Shown here: in pieces, positions 7,548 to 14,796 of the stretch
Numbering within the stretch: position 1 is the stretch's first letter
Layout: each line of letters opens with the position of its first letter
From: Oscillibacter sp.
Lineage (GTDB): Bacteria > Bacillota > Clostridia > Oscillospirales > Oscillospiraceae
Direction of reading: 5' to 3'
Length of the DNA stretch: 38,168 nt
NCBI RefSeq assembly: GCF_028693505.1
Contig: NZ_JAQUVF010000022.1
Location: forward strand, 1-38,168
Program-made: the position numbers and the translations under genes
The notes under the pieces: generated by a model
Told to the model about the DNA's origin: nothing
Database searches by the model: none
Seen by the model: only the letters and a program-made list of their open reading frames with translations

Positions 7548-8252
7548 TTATCTGGTCGGAGAGGCCGGGATCTGTCCGCTCTCCGTCAGAATTCTGCGGG
7601 TGGAGGCCAGATGGGCGCACATGGCATACCTCGCCAGCTCCGCGTCCCGGGCTTTCACGGCCTCCAGAATGTTGCGGTGAAAATGATGCTCCCGCTCGCA
7701 GCAGGACGCGGCGCGGGTCAGCAGAATCTGTTTGTACAAAAGGCCCGTATAGCCGTTGACCATGGCGGTGATGATGGGATTTTTGGCCGAGCGGATCAAT
7801 CCCAGATGGAACGCAAAGTCGCTTTTATAATAGTCGTCCGTGCAGGACTCCCTGCCCTCCATATCCGCCACCAGACGCTCCAGCGCCTCCAGCTCCTCCT
7901 CCGTGACACGCTCCACCGCCAGCGCGCAGGCAAACACCTCCAACGCGCTGCGCACCTCCAGCAAATCTGCGTAGGTCCCGTCCTCCCGCTCAATGAGGTC
8001 CGTGAGGGACTGGGTAAACACCATCTTGCTCCCGTCCACCACCTGAACGCCCTTGCCGTGAATCCGTTTGACATAGCCCCGGGTCTCCAGGGAACGGACC
8101 GCCTCCCGCACGGTGCTGCGGCTGACGCCAAAGCGCTCTGACAAAGCCCCCTCGTTCAAAATAAACCCGGCGGCATCGTATTCCTTGCTTAAAATCATCT
8201 CGCGGATCTGCTCCTGTACCCGATCAATCAACATCATGTGCGCATGCCCCAT
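7548..8252 (-). CDS. GntR family transcriptional regulator, FadR/FCD subfamily
   Basis: This is a 234-residue DNA-binding regulator. Residues ~10-75 form the GntR winged helix-turn-helix, including LSERFGVSRSTVREAVRSLETRGYV and the wing KRIHGKGVQV. Residues ~85-215 form an all-helical FCD ligand-binding domain, with the D...H...H pattern in DFAFHLGLIR and EREHHFHRNILEAV that often binds a metal and an organic acid. It is the first gene of a two-gene unit with a sugar-acid enzyme, so its ligand is probably that pathway's substrate or product. A 17-bp inverted repeat 24 bases upstream of the start is a candidate operator. Start choice is uncertain: the ATG at 8252 has AAGGAA almost touching it, and ATG at 8237 or 8234 is possible. 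Confidence 0.9.
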   Translation of the reverse strand: MGHAHMMLIDRVQEQIREMILSKEYDAAGFILNEGALSERFGVSRSTVREAVRSLETRGYVKRIHGKGVQVVDGSKMVFTQSLTDLIEREDGTYADLLEVRSALEVFACALAVERVTEEELEALERLVADMEGRESCTDDYYKSDFAFHLGLIRSAKNPIITAMVNGYTGLLYKQILLTRAASCCEREHHFHRNILEAVKARDAELARYAMCAHLASTRRILTESGQIPASPTR

Positions 8253-8275
8253 TTCCTTGCCAATTTTATGGTTAT

Positions 8276-8292
8276 ATGATATCAGATATCAT
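8276..8292. promoter_or_regulatory. Candidate GntR operator upstream of gntR
   Basis: ATGATATC and GATATCAT form a perfect inverted repeat around a single central base. It lies 24 bases upstream of the gntR start, where autorepressor sites of FadR-type regulators are commonly found. Binding is inferred. Confidence 0.5.
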
Positions 8293-8403
8293 TGCGAAAT
8301 TGCAAGAGGCAACGCAACATTTTCTTTTCGCATGGGATGTCCCGCAGACCGCCCGTTTGCAAAAAGCGGCGGGCAAAACATCGCGCGTGCCGGAGTCCGG
8401 CAA

Positions 8404-8442
8404 GGGAAAAGGACAGCGCTCCGTGGGCGCTGTCCTTTTCCC
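8404..8442 (-). terminator. Terminator hairpin downstream of the DUF2935 gene
   Basis: GGGAAAAGGACAGCGC (8404-8419) and GCGCTGTCCTTTTCCC (8427-8442) make a perfect 16-bp stem with a 7-nt loop. The T-run is inside the stem. A weaker imperfect hairpin precedes it at about 8461-8494. Confidence 0.7.
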
Positions 8443-8493
8443 TCGACACCGGTACAAACCGTCTGCAAAAACAGCCGTGTTTTTCGGCGGACG

Positions 8494-9387
8494 CTAGTCG
8501 CCGAGCAGCCTGAGGTAGTGATTGGCCTCCCGCAGTACATGATCGGCCAGCAGCGGTAAGATCACAGAGCGGATTTCACACGTTTCAATGCCTTTGACCC
8601 CGGCCATCTTAAAATCGCGGAATTTTTTGGTTTCGGTCAATGCGCTTTCGGTGAGGGTGCGGTCCTGCGCAAGGCGGCTCTGCTTGAGCAGGTTGGCGTA
8701 ATCCGCGGCAAAGGAATCCGCGGTATGGATGAGCTCGTTTTCCGACGGGTCCAGCAGCCCCCGAATAAACAGTGCATGTTCCATCATGATTTGATTCCAG
8801 AACTGCTCCAGCTCCCCCATTTCCTGCGGATCCAGATCTCCATCCGTCTCCAGACGGTACACATACTCCCGATACAGCTTCGCCTCGCGGATAATGTGTT
8901 CCAGAAGCAGCGGATAATTCATCGTGAACATCTGGCAGTTCAAAACGTGGGAAAGTATTTGCTCCTTGAGAGAGATCAAGGCGCCCAGAAGGCGAAGCGC
9001 GGTGCGGTTGAGCGTTTGCACCTGCCGCACCAGCTGGGGGCTGTGAGATGCCTGCATGCCGGGCCGCAGATTTTTCTCCTGCATGGTAATGTCCCGGTTG
9101 ATGTCAATGCCTGTAAAGCGTTCCGTCTGCTGCTCGGCAACAAGGGTGAAGGGGGTAAAAAACTCGCCGGAGCGCAGCGCCTTTTGCCCCACGACCCCAT
9201 CGCTTATGGCGACGGCGCGTGAGAGCAGCGCTTCAAACTCCTGCTTCAATTCTTCTGCCGCCTTCGTAAAGGCAGGCGTTGCGGGGGTGGACGCCGCCAT
9301 GAGAAACAGGGCGTGTTCTTTCATGATGCGGGCAAAAAACAGATGCAGCTCCAGAGAATAGACGGCATACCATTCACTTGGATACAT
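8494..9387 (-). CDS. DUF2935 family protein (hemerythrin-like fold, two repeats)
   Basis: This 297-residue helical protein has two related halves. The first opens with SLELHLFFARIMKEHALFL (residues 11-29). The second contains FWNQIMMEHALFIRGLLDP. These E...H...E-H patterns match DUF2935 proteins of Bacilli and Clostridia, known structurally as metal-binding four-helix, hemerythrin/ferritin-like bundles of unsettled function. There is no signal peptide, so it is probably cytoplasmic. I chose ATG 9387 because GGAG lies ten bases upstream; an in-frame TTG two codons earlier is an alternative. It is monocistronic, with a strong terminator hairpin after it. Confidence 0.8.
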   Translation of the reverse strand: MYPSEWYAVYSLELHLFFARIMKEHALFLMAASTPATPAFTKAAEELKQEFEALLSRAVAISDGVVGQKALRSGEFFTPFTLVAEQQTERFTGIDINRDITMQEKNLRPGMQASHSPQLVRQVQTLNRTALRLLGALISLKEQILSHVLNCQMFTMNYPLLLEHIIREAKLYREYVYRLETDGDLDPQEMGELEQFWNQIMMEHALFIRGLLDPSENELIHTADSFAADYANLLKQSRLAQDRTLTESALTETKKFRDFKMAGVKGIETCEIRSVILPLLADHVLREANHYLRLLGD

Positions 9388-9511
9388 ATACAATTTTCTC
9401 CATTTCCATAAACTGAACTATATCGCACCATCCTATGCGTCCGCGAAAAGCAATGTGCCGCCCGGGCAAACAGCGCTCTCGTTGCGAAGTATCGTCTCCG
9501 GTATGGAAAAA

Positions 9512-9541
9512 AGAAAAGACATCCTGTTGGATGTCTTTTCT
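9512..9541 (-). terminator. Terminator of tRNA-Gly
   Basis: AGAAAAGACATCC pairs perfectly with GGATGTCTTTTCT around a 4-nt loop, and T residues follow on the minus strand. It starts four bases after the tRNA 3' end. Confidence 0.85.
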
Positions 9542-9545
9542 TTCG

Positions 9546-9619
9546 TGGAGCGGCTGATGGGAGTCGAACCCACCTATGCAGCTTGGGAAGCTGCCGTTCT
9601 ACCGATGAACTACAGCCGC
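9546..9619 (-). tRNA. tRNA-Gly (anticodon CCC)
   Basis: The 74-nt cloverleaf on the minus strand has acceptor arm GCGGCTG/CAGCCGC, D-arm region GTTCATCGGTAGAAC, anticodon stem GCAGC/GCTGC with loop TTCCCAA (anticodon CCC, reading GGG), a GGTTCGACTCC T-arm and an encoded CCA end. It has its own promoter and terminator. Confidence 0.95.
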
Positions 9620-9630
9620 GTCTGTTGGCT

Positions 9631-9659
9631 ATTATAACAGAGCGCATTTCAAATTGCAA
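9631..9659 (-). promoter_or_regulatory. tRNA-Gly promoter
   Basis: Minus strand TTGCAA (9654-9659) and TATAAT (9631-9636) with a 17-base spacer, ending 11 bases before the tRNA 5' end. Confidence 0.8.
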
Positions 9660-9734
9660 GACGAAAAATCTCATGTCGGCATGACGAGCCTCCATGGGGC
9701 ATACAGTATAGCAATGCTGCAAAGGGGGATCACC

Positions 9735-10856
9735 ATGAAAAAACTGATTGCGCTGCTGTGCGCCGTGCTGATGCTGGGGACGGGTGCCCGGGCCGTGGAG
9801 GTGGCGGCCCCTTCGGCCCTGCTGATGGAAAAAGACACCGGAACCATTCTTTTCGCCAAGGACGAGCACGCCAAACTGGAACCCGCCAGCGTCACCAAGG
9901 TCATGACCATTCTGCTGACCATGGAGGCCATCGACTCTGGACAACTGCGCTATGACACCATGGTCACCGCCTCCGCCCACGCCTGCTCCATGGGCGGCAG
10001 TCAGATCTGGCTGAAGGAAAACGAGCAGCTCAGCGTGAGCGACATGCTCAAGGCCGTGTGCGTGGTATCCGCCAATGACTGCGCGGTGGCGCTGGCGGAG
10101 CAGATCGCCGGGAGCGAGGACGCCTTCGTGGAGAAGATGAATGCGCGGGCCAAGGAGCTTGGCATGAACGACACCACCTTTTTGAATGCCACCGGCCTTC
10201 CCGCGGCGGGCCATGTCTCCTCTGCCCATGACATCGCCCTCATGAGCCGGGAGCTGACGTTGCACCACCCGGACGTTCGCCAGTATACCACCATCTGGAT
10301 GGACACCCTGCGCGGCGGTACCTCCCAATTGGTCAACACCAACAAGCTCATTCGTTTCTACGAAGGCGCCACGGGCCTGAAAACCGGGTCCACCGACAAC
10401 GCCCTCTACTGCTTCTCCGGCACGGCGGAGCGGGACGGCATGGAGCTGATCGCCGTCATCATGAAGGACATCACCTCCGCCCAGCGGTTTGAGGACGCCA
10501 AAGTCCTCCTCACCTATGGCTTTTCCAACTATGCCCTGAAAAAAATCACGCCGGAATCGCCCCTTGCCCCCGTCCCTGTGACGCTGGGCACGCAGTCCAC
10601 CGTCCAACCGGTGCTGGGGGAGGGCAGCGCGCTGCTGCTGGAAAAGGCCAAGGCCGGGAATCTCCAGCAATCCGTCTCTCTGGTGGAATCCGTGAGCGCG
10701 CCGGTGGCCGTCGGGGACCGGCTGGGCACGCTGACCGTCACTGCCGGAGACGAAGTGGTCTCGGAGGTCCCGCTGCTATGCGGAGAAGCAGTCCCCCGAA
10801 TCACCTACGGGCAGATGCTGCTGCGGCTGCTTCAGGGCGCATTTTTGTCAGATTAA
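9735..10856 (+). CDS. D-alanyl-D-alanine carboxypeptidase (DacF/PBP5 type)
   Basis: This 373-residue penicillin-binding protein trims the terminal D-Ala from peptidoglycan stem peptides outside the membrane. It has a signal peptide ([20 protein letters not shown]) and the three active-site motifs of the S11 family: SVTK with nucleophile Ser52 and Lys55, SAN at 112-114, and KTG at 216-218. A C-terminal beta-rich PBP5_C-like domain follows (~270-355), then a short hydrophobic tail. The start is set by the ATG at 9735 with AAAGGGGG seven to twelve bases upstream. In endospore formers DacF-like enzymes act in vegetative wall or cortex maturation; which role applies here is not visible. Confidence 0.93.
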   Translation: MKKLIALLCAVLMLGTGARAVEVAAPSALLMEKDTGTILFAKDEHAKLEPASVTKVMTILLTMEAIDSGQLRYDTMVTASAHACSMGGSQIWLKENEQLSVSDMLKAVCVVSANDCAVALAEQIAGSEDAFVEKMNARAKELGMNDTTFLNATGLPAAGHVSSAHDIALMSRELTLHHPDVRQYTTIWMDTLRGGTSQLVNTNKLIRFYEGATGLKTGSTDNALYCFSGTAERDGMELIAVIMKDITSAQRFEDAKVLLTYGFSNYALKKITPESPLAPVPVTLGTQSTVQPVLGEGSALLLEKAKAGNLQQSVSLVESVSAPVAVGDRLGTLTVTAGDEVVSEVPLLCGEAVPRITYGQMLLRLLQGAFLSD

Positions 10857-10902
10857 CCCAAAGCACGTCCTGCTTTTCTGTACCCATCCTCCCCGTTTTC
10901 CC

Positions 10903-10931
10903 TTGCTGTTGCGCCGCAAAACTGCTATACT
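10903..10931 (+). promoter_or_regulatory. pgi promoter
   Basis: TTGCTG (10903-10908) and TATACT (10926-10931) with a 17-base spacer. It implies a GC-rich leader of about 95 nt before the pgi start, in which I recognise no riboswitch. Confidence 0.7.
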
Positions 10932-11034
10932 TTTAGCAGAATCTCTCAGCATCTGGCGCGGCGTGTGCCGACGGAGCCCTCTCGCAGCCGCCGGGGCAGC
11001 GCACCGCCCACTGAAAGGAAAGGACGATGATACG

Positions 11035-12369
11035 ATGTTGGACGTCAAATTGTTCGAAATGAAGGCTTTTTTGCCGATGCCTTACGAGGAGGCTCTCTCT
11101 CCCCGATTGAAGCTGGCTCATGAAAAGCTACAAAAGGGTTCGGGCGCCGGTGGGGAGTTTACCGGCTGGGTCCATCTGCCCCGGGAGTATGACAAGGAAG
11201 AGTTTGCCCGCATAGAGGCCGCCGCGTCCCGGATTCAGTCCCATTCCAAAGCGCTGGTGGTCATCGGGATCGGCGGGTCCTATCTGGGCGCCCGCGGCGT
11301 GATCGACTGCCTGTGCTCGCCCAATTACAACTTAAAGAAGAAGCAGACGCCCAATGTCTATTTCGTGGGCAACGGCCTCTCGTCAGACGCCTTGCAGGAG
11401 GTTTTGGATCTGGTTGCGGCGGAGGATTTCTCCGTCAACGTCATCTCCAAGTCCGGCACCACCACGGAGCCTGCGGTGGCCTTCCGCTTTTTCCGTGCAG
11501 CTCTGGAGCGCAAATACGGAAAAGAAGGCGCTCGCGCGCGCATTTACGCCACCACCGACAAGTCCCGGGGGGCGCTGAAATCTCTGGCGGACGCCGAGGG
11601 CTGGGAGACGTTTGTGGTGCCGGACGACGTGGGCGGGCGGTACTCCGTGCTGACCGCCGTGGGCCTTTTGCCCATCGCCGTGGCCGGTGTGGATATCCGC
11701 GCACTGATGGATGGCGCCGCCCAGATGATGGCGCTTTGCGCGGAAGCCTCCTACGAGTGTCCCGCGTGGCGCTACGCCGCCATCCGGTATGAGCTTTACC
11801 GCGCCGGCCGCTCCGTGGAGCTGTTGGCCTGCTATGACCCCGCCTTCCGCTTCATGAGCGAGTGGTGGAAGCAGCTCTACGGCGAGAGCGAGGGAAAAGA
11901 AGGCAAGGGCCTCTTCCCTGCCAGCGTGGATTTCACCGCGGACCTGCACTCCATGGGTCAGTACATTCAAGAAGGCAAGCGGCTGATGTTTGAGACCGTG
12001 GTGCGCCTTGGCCCCTCCGATTGCCGGCTGTGCGTCCCCATGGACACATCCGACGGCGACGGGCTGAACTTCCTTGCCGGGGAATCTCTGGACTTTATCC
12101 GGGATCGGGCCATGGAAGGCACGCTGCTGGCCCACACGGAGGGCGGCGTTCCCAACATCATTGTGGAAGCGGGCGGCAAAACCGCCGAAGCGCTGGGACA
12201 GCTGATCTACTTCTTCGAGTATGCCTGCGGCCTGTCCGGCTACCTGCTGGATGTAAACCCGTTCAACCAGCCCGGCGTGGAGGCCTATAAGAAAAATATG
12301 TTCGCGCTTTTGGGCAAGCCCGGCTATGAGGATCAAAAGGCCGTGCTGGAAGCAAAGCTGCACAAATAA
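11035..12369 (+). CDS. pgi: Glucose-6-phosphate isomerase
   Basis: This 444-residue cytoplasmic enzyme interconverts glucose-6-phosphate and fructose-6-phosphate. Recognisable family segments are [17 protein letters not shown] (residues ~80-96), the phosphate-binding [10 protein letters not shown] (~139-148), [19 protein letters not shown] (~201-219), a conserved Glu/His region [12 protein letters not shown] (~303-314) and the C-terminal [21 protein letters not shown] (~411-431). Length fits the short bacterial form. The start at 11035 ([10 protein letters not shown]) has AAAGGAAAGGA about eleven bases upstream. It stands alone between a promoter and a strong terminator, so it is probably monocistronic. 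Confidence 0.96.
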   Translation: MLDVKLFEMKAFLPMPYEEALSPRLKLAHEKLQKGSGAGGEFTGWVHLPREYDKEEFARIEAAASRIQSHSKALVVIGIGGSYLGARGVIDCLCSPNYNLKKKQTPNVYFVGNGLSSDALQEVLDLVAAEDFSVNVISKSGTTTEPAVAFRFFRAALERKYGKEGARARIYATTDKSRGALKSLADAEGWETFVVPDDVGGRYSVLTAVGLLPIAVAGVDIRALMDGAAQMMALCAEASYECPAWRYAAIRYELYRAGRSVELLACYDPAFRFMSEWWKQLYGESEGKEGKGLFPASVDFTADLHSMGQYIQEGKRLMFETVVRLGPSDCRLCVPMDTSDGDGLNFLAGESLDFIRDRAMEGTLLAHTEGGVPNIIVEAGGKTAEALGQLIYFFEYACGLSGYLLDVNPFNQPGVEAYKKNMFALLGKPGYEDQKAVLEAKLHK

Positions 12370-12370
12370 G

Positions 12371-12400
12371 AAGCAGGCGGCGCTTTTGCGCCGCTTGCTT
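12371..12400 (+). terminator. pgi terminator
   Basis: AAGCAGGCGGCGC pairs with GCGCCGCTTGCTT (13 bp, one wobble) around TTTT, starting two bases after the pgi stop. Confidence 0.8.
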
Positions 12401-12455
12401 TGCTGCTTTCCCGCTTGTCAATGTTACATTATGAACAAAGTTTGAAGTTCCTTTT

Positions 12456-12484
12456 TTGCATTGTATTTTTTTACATTGTATGCT
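12456..12484 (+). promoter_or_regulatory. Promoter of the small P-loop gene
   Basis: TTGCAT (12456-12461), a 17-base spacer and TATGCT (12479-12484). The sequence ATTGTA occurs three times between 12460 and 12490, overlapping the promoter, and could be a regulator site. Confidence 0.65.
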
Positions 12485-12548
12485 ATTGTAAACATACAGC
12501 ATCCCTCTTTTTTCCACGGCGACTTTGAAATAACAGGAGTGATTTACT

Positions 12549-12959
12549 ATGGTCAGACTTATTATGGGCGTGAAAGGCTCCGGCAAGACCAAACAGCTCA
12601 TCGAACTGATCAACAATGCGGCGAAGGACGAGCCCGGCAACGTGGTTTGCATTGAGGCCAACCGCAACATGACCTATGATATTCATTATCATATCCGTCT
12701 GATTGACGCGCAGGAATATAAGCTGGACAGCTATGACCTGTTCCGCGGCTTTATCAGCGGTCTGTATGCCGGCAACTACGACATTTCCCACGTGTTTATC
12801 GATAATCTCTGCAAAACCGTCAGTCAGGAAATTGGCAAGGACACAGAGACATTTTTGAACTGGCTGGACATGTTCGGCGAAAAGAACAACATCAAGTTCA
12901 CCGTCACCATCAGTGCGGACACCGCCCTCGCCACCGACGGTATGCAAAAGTTCCTGTAA
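12549..12959 (+). CDS. Small P-loop NTP-binding protein of unknown function
   Basis: This 136-residue protein has a clear Walker A motif GVKGSGKT at residues 7-14 and a probable Walker B, HVFIDNL, near residue 82. The central region is rich in Tyr and Ile (YDIHYHIRLIDAQEYK). No signal peptide or membrane segment is seen, so it should be a cytoplasmic nucleotide-binding protein. It is shorter than most P-loop ATPases and I cannot name the family. Start ATG 12549 has AGGAG about nine bases upstream. It is a single-gene unit with its own promoter and a shared terminator, so its neighbours give no clue to its role. Confidence 0.75.
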   Translation: MVRLIMGVKGSGKTKQLIELINNAAKDEPGNVVCIEANRNMTYDIHYHIRLIDAQEYKLDSYDLFRGFISGLYAGNYDISHVFIDNLCKTVSQEIGKDTETFLNWLDMFGEKNNIKFTVTISADTALATDGMQKFL

Positions 12960-13011
12960 GCTTTTACTTGGGAATTTTTAAGACCTCCCAACGCTTATTG
13001 AAAGACAAAGA

Positions 13012-13045
13012 CCCCCATCCATCGGATGGGGGCCTTTCTTTTTTT
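13012..13045. terminator. Bidirectional terminator between P-loop gene and SLH/GH18-like gene
   Basis: CCCCCATCC (13012-13020) and GGATGGGGG (13024-13032) form a stem with a 3-nt loop. A long T-run follows on the plus strand and short T-rich sequence on the minus strand. Confidence 0.85.
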
Positions 13046-13059
13046 ATGGCGTTTTGAAA

Positions 13060-14577
13060 TTACTTCAGCGCCGCCGGGGCAAGCGCGGGCCGCAGGCCCT
13101 CAAGCTGGGAAAAGCACACCTGATCGACGCCGAAAAATGCCGCCAAACGTGTCCGCTGCGCCGCCGCTTCCCCGTTCATATACCAGATCACGGTGTTTTT
13201 TCCCTCTGCCGTTCCGGCGGAATAGGCGCAGGCATAGCGGCTGGAATAATAATCCTCCAGTCCTTTTTCCGCCGCCAGGCTCTGCGCCGCCGCGCCGGAG
13301 AGCGTGGCGGTGTTTTTGCCGCCCGTCCAGACGGAGGCGGTGGTAGTCAGCAGCAGGGAGAGCTTCTCCGGCTCCACTTCATCCCGCAGCTCTCCCAGCG
13401 CGAAGTAGACCTCCTCCAGCGGCTCCATCGGCGCGGCGGGAAATCCGCTCTCCGTTTTTTCCACGTAGCAAGCCGCCCGCAGGACCAAGCGGTCCGCCGA
13501 CGCAGCAAGGGCCGCGTAGTCATACCCCTCCTCGCTCTTGCCCCGCCACACGGGGGCCTCCGCCGCCACATACAAAAGGCCGTCTCCCAGCTCCGTGCGC
13601 AGCGCGGAGACCAGAGCGGTCAAATCCTCTCTGTGGGCGTAAGTGACCTGCTCCAGATCCAGAAAAAGCCCGTCGTAGCCCTGCCCGCGCACCGTTTCGG
13701 AGAGCATTTTTGCCGTTTCGGCACTGTCGCAGCGCAGCGGGCTTTCCGTTCCGCCCACATACAGCAGCTGCTTGGCTCCACCGCTCTTTGCCGCCGCCCG
13801 GACAGCCGCCGTCTCTTCCGCCGGGGCCGTCCAGCTCAGCTGGGCCCTGCCCTGGTAGATGAGACGCCCCGCCGCCACCGCCACCGCCGCAAATCCGTCA
13901 AGCGTCGGCAGCTCCGCTGCCGAGGCGGCAATGCCCACATAGCCCGGCGCCGGGCTATGGAGCTTATCATACAGGCGCACCAGCATCACCGCCGCCTGCT
14001 CCCGGGTGGCGGTTCCCGCCGGGGTAAAGGCGGTGGCGGAGGTTCCACTCACCAGTCCCAGCTCGTAGGCCATGGCGATATAACCGCTGTTGGAGGTCAC
14101 GTCCCGGAAGGGCATGGGCAGGTCCTGCACCAGTCCCGCCAAATTTCCGTACCCCAGTGCGCGAATCAGCATCACCGCCACTTCTTCCCGGGTGATGGGG
14201 TCCGCCGGGCGAAAGGCGCTGCTTTGCAGCGTCAGGGCGCCGTGGGCGTAAGCGCTCTCCACCGCGTCGGTATACCACGCGTTTGCGGGAACGTCATCAT
14301 ACACGCTTTCCCCCGTCTCTTCCGCCTCCCAGCCGAAGAAGCGGCACAGCGCCACCGCGAAGGCCGCCCGGGTCATCCGGTGTCCCAGCCCGAAGCGCGT
14401 AGGCGTCTCTCCCCGGAGAAAGCCAAGCTCGGCGCTGCGGCGGATGGACTCCGCCGCCCAGTGGGTCTGGGGGACGTCGCTAAAAGCGACGGCGGAAGCG
14501 GGAAGCGCCATGACGGAAGACAGCAGTGTGCATAAAAGCAAACAACTCAGTGCCTGTTTGAGTCGCCTTTTCATCAT
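13060..14577 (-). CDS. SLH-domain protein with a C-terminal GH18-like (spore-hydrolase-like) domain
   Basis: This 505-residue secreted protein starts at ATG 14577, with AAAAGGAGG about seven bases upstream, and has a signal peptide (MMKRRLKQALSCLL...LPASAVA). Residues ~30-215 contain three SLH domains (AFSDVPQTHWAAESI, YDDVPANAWYTDAVE, FRDVTSNSGYIAMAY) expected to anchor it to wall polysaccharide. Residues ~225-505 look like a glycoside hydrolase family 18 barrel: GYDGLFLDLEQV near residue 300 resembles the catalytic DG-x-x-x-D-x-E motif, with the acid Glu retained but the first Asp replaced by Phe. It may hydrolyse or merely bind amino-sugar polymers. It diverges from recJ with its own promoter. 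Confidence 0.82.
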   Translation of the reverse strand: MMKRRLKQALSCLLLCTLLSSVMALPASAVAFSDVPQTHWAAESIRRSAELGFLRGETPTRFGLGHRMTRAAFAVALCRFFGWEAEETGESVYDDVPANAWYTDAVESAYAHGALTLQSSAFRPADPITREEVAVMLIRALGYGNLAGLVQDLPMPFRDVTSNSGYIAMAYELGLVSGTSATAFTPAGTATREQAAVMLVRLYDKLHSPAPGYVGIAASAAELPTLDGFAAVAVAAGRLIYQGRAQLSWTAPAEETAAVRAAAKSGGAKQLLYVGGTESPLRCDSAETAKMLSETVRGQGYDGLFLDLEQVTYAHREDLTALVSALRTELGDGLLYVAAEAPVWRGKSEEGYDYAALAASADRLVLRAACYVEKTESGFPAAPMEPLEEVYFALGELRDEVEPEKLSLLLTTTASVWTGGKNTATLSGAAAQSLAAEKGLEDYYSSRYACAYSAGTAEGKNTVIWYMNGEAAAQRTRLAAFFGVDQVCFSQLEGLRPALAPAALK

Positions 14578-14620
14578 AATCTTGCCTCCTTTTGGCAATT
14601 CTTTTTCTTGTGCAGGAGGT

Positions 14621-14649
14621 ATTGTAGCAAATTTGGGGCATTTCGTCAA
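14621..14649 (-). promoter_or_regulatory. Promoter of the SLH/GH18-like gene
   Basis: Minus strand TTGACG (14644-14649) and TACAAT (14621-14626) with a 17-base spacer, 44 bases upstream of the start. Confidence 0.78.
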
Positions 14650-14711
14650 ACGCAGCGTGCCGAAAGCCGCCGGAATTCCGGAAAAGCGTCAGTTTTCCAG
14701 CACTTTTTTTC

Positions 14712-14740
14712 TTTACCTATTTGTGCTTTTCTGCTATACT
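14712..14740 (+). promoter_or_regulatory. recJ operon promoter
   Basis: TTTACC (14712-14717), a 17-base spacer and TATACT (14735-14740), 56 bases upstream of the recJ start. It probably drives recJ, rel and the genes behind them. Confidence 0.65.
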
Positions 14741-14796
14741 AGGATAGTTATGATGAAATGATATGCATGTCATTTTATTGGGAAGGAGAGGCGTTC

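Noticed and set aside
7539-7552. Perfect palindrome GATAAAATTTTATC between gntR and the racemase-family gene
   Set aside because: It contains the gntR stop codon and is A/T-simple; position inside an operon makes an operator role unlikely.
8113-8559. Several short open frames between gntR and the DUF2935 gene
   Set aside because: They overlap the operator-like palindrome and terminator hairpins, have no ribosome sites and no recognisable sequence.
9321-10670. 449-codon minus-strand open frame over dacF and tRNA-Gly
   Set aside because: It runs through a tRNA gene and opposite the S-x-x-K, SxN and KTG motifs of a real carboxypeptidase.
10932-11034. GC-rich pgi leader as a possible riboswitch
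   Set aside because: No known aptamer core or T-box sequence could be recognised, and no terminator/antiterminator pair is visible.
13054-14535. 493-codon plus-strand open frame opposite the SLH/GH18-like gene
   Set aside because: Arg/His/Gly-rich shadow frame; the minus-strand frame has a signal peptide, SLH domains, a promoter and a ribosome site.
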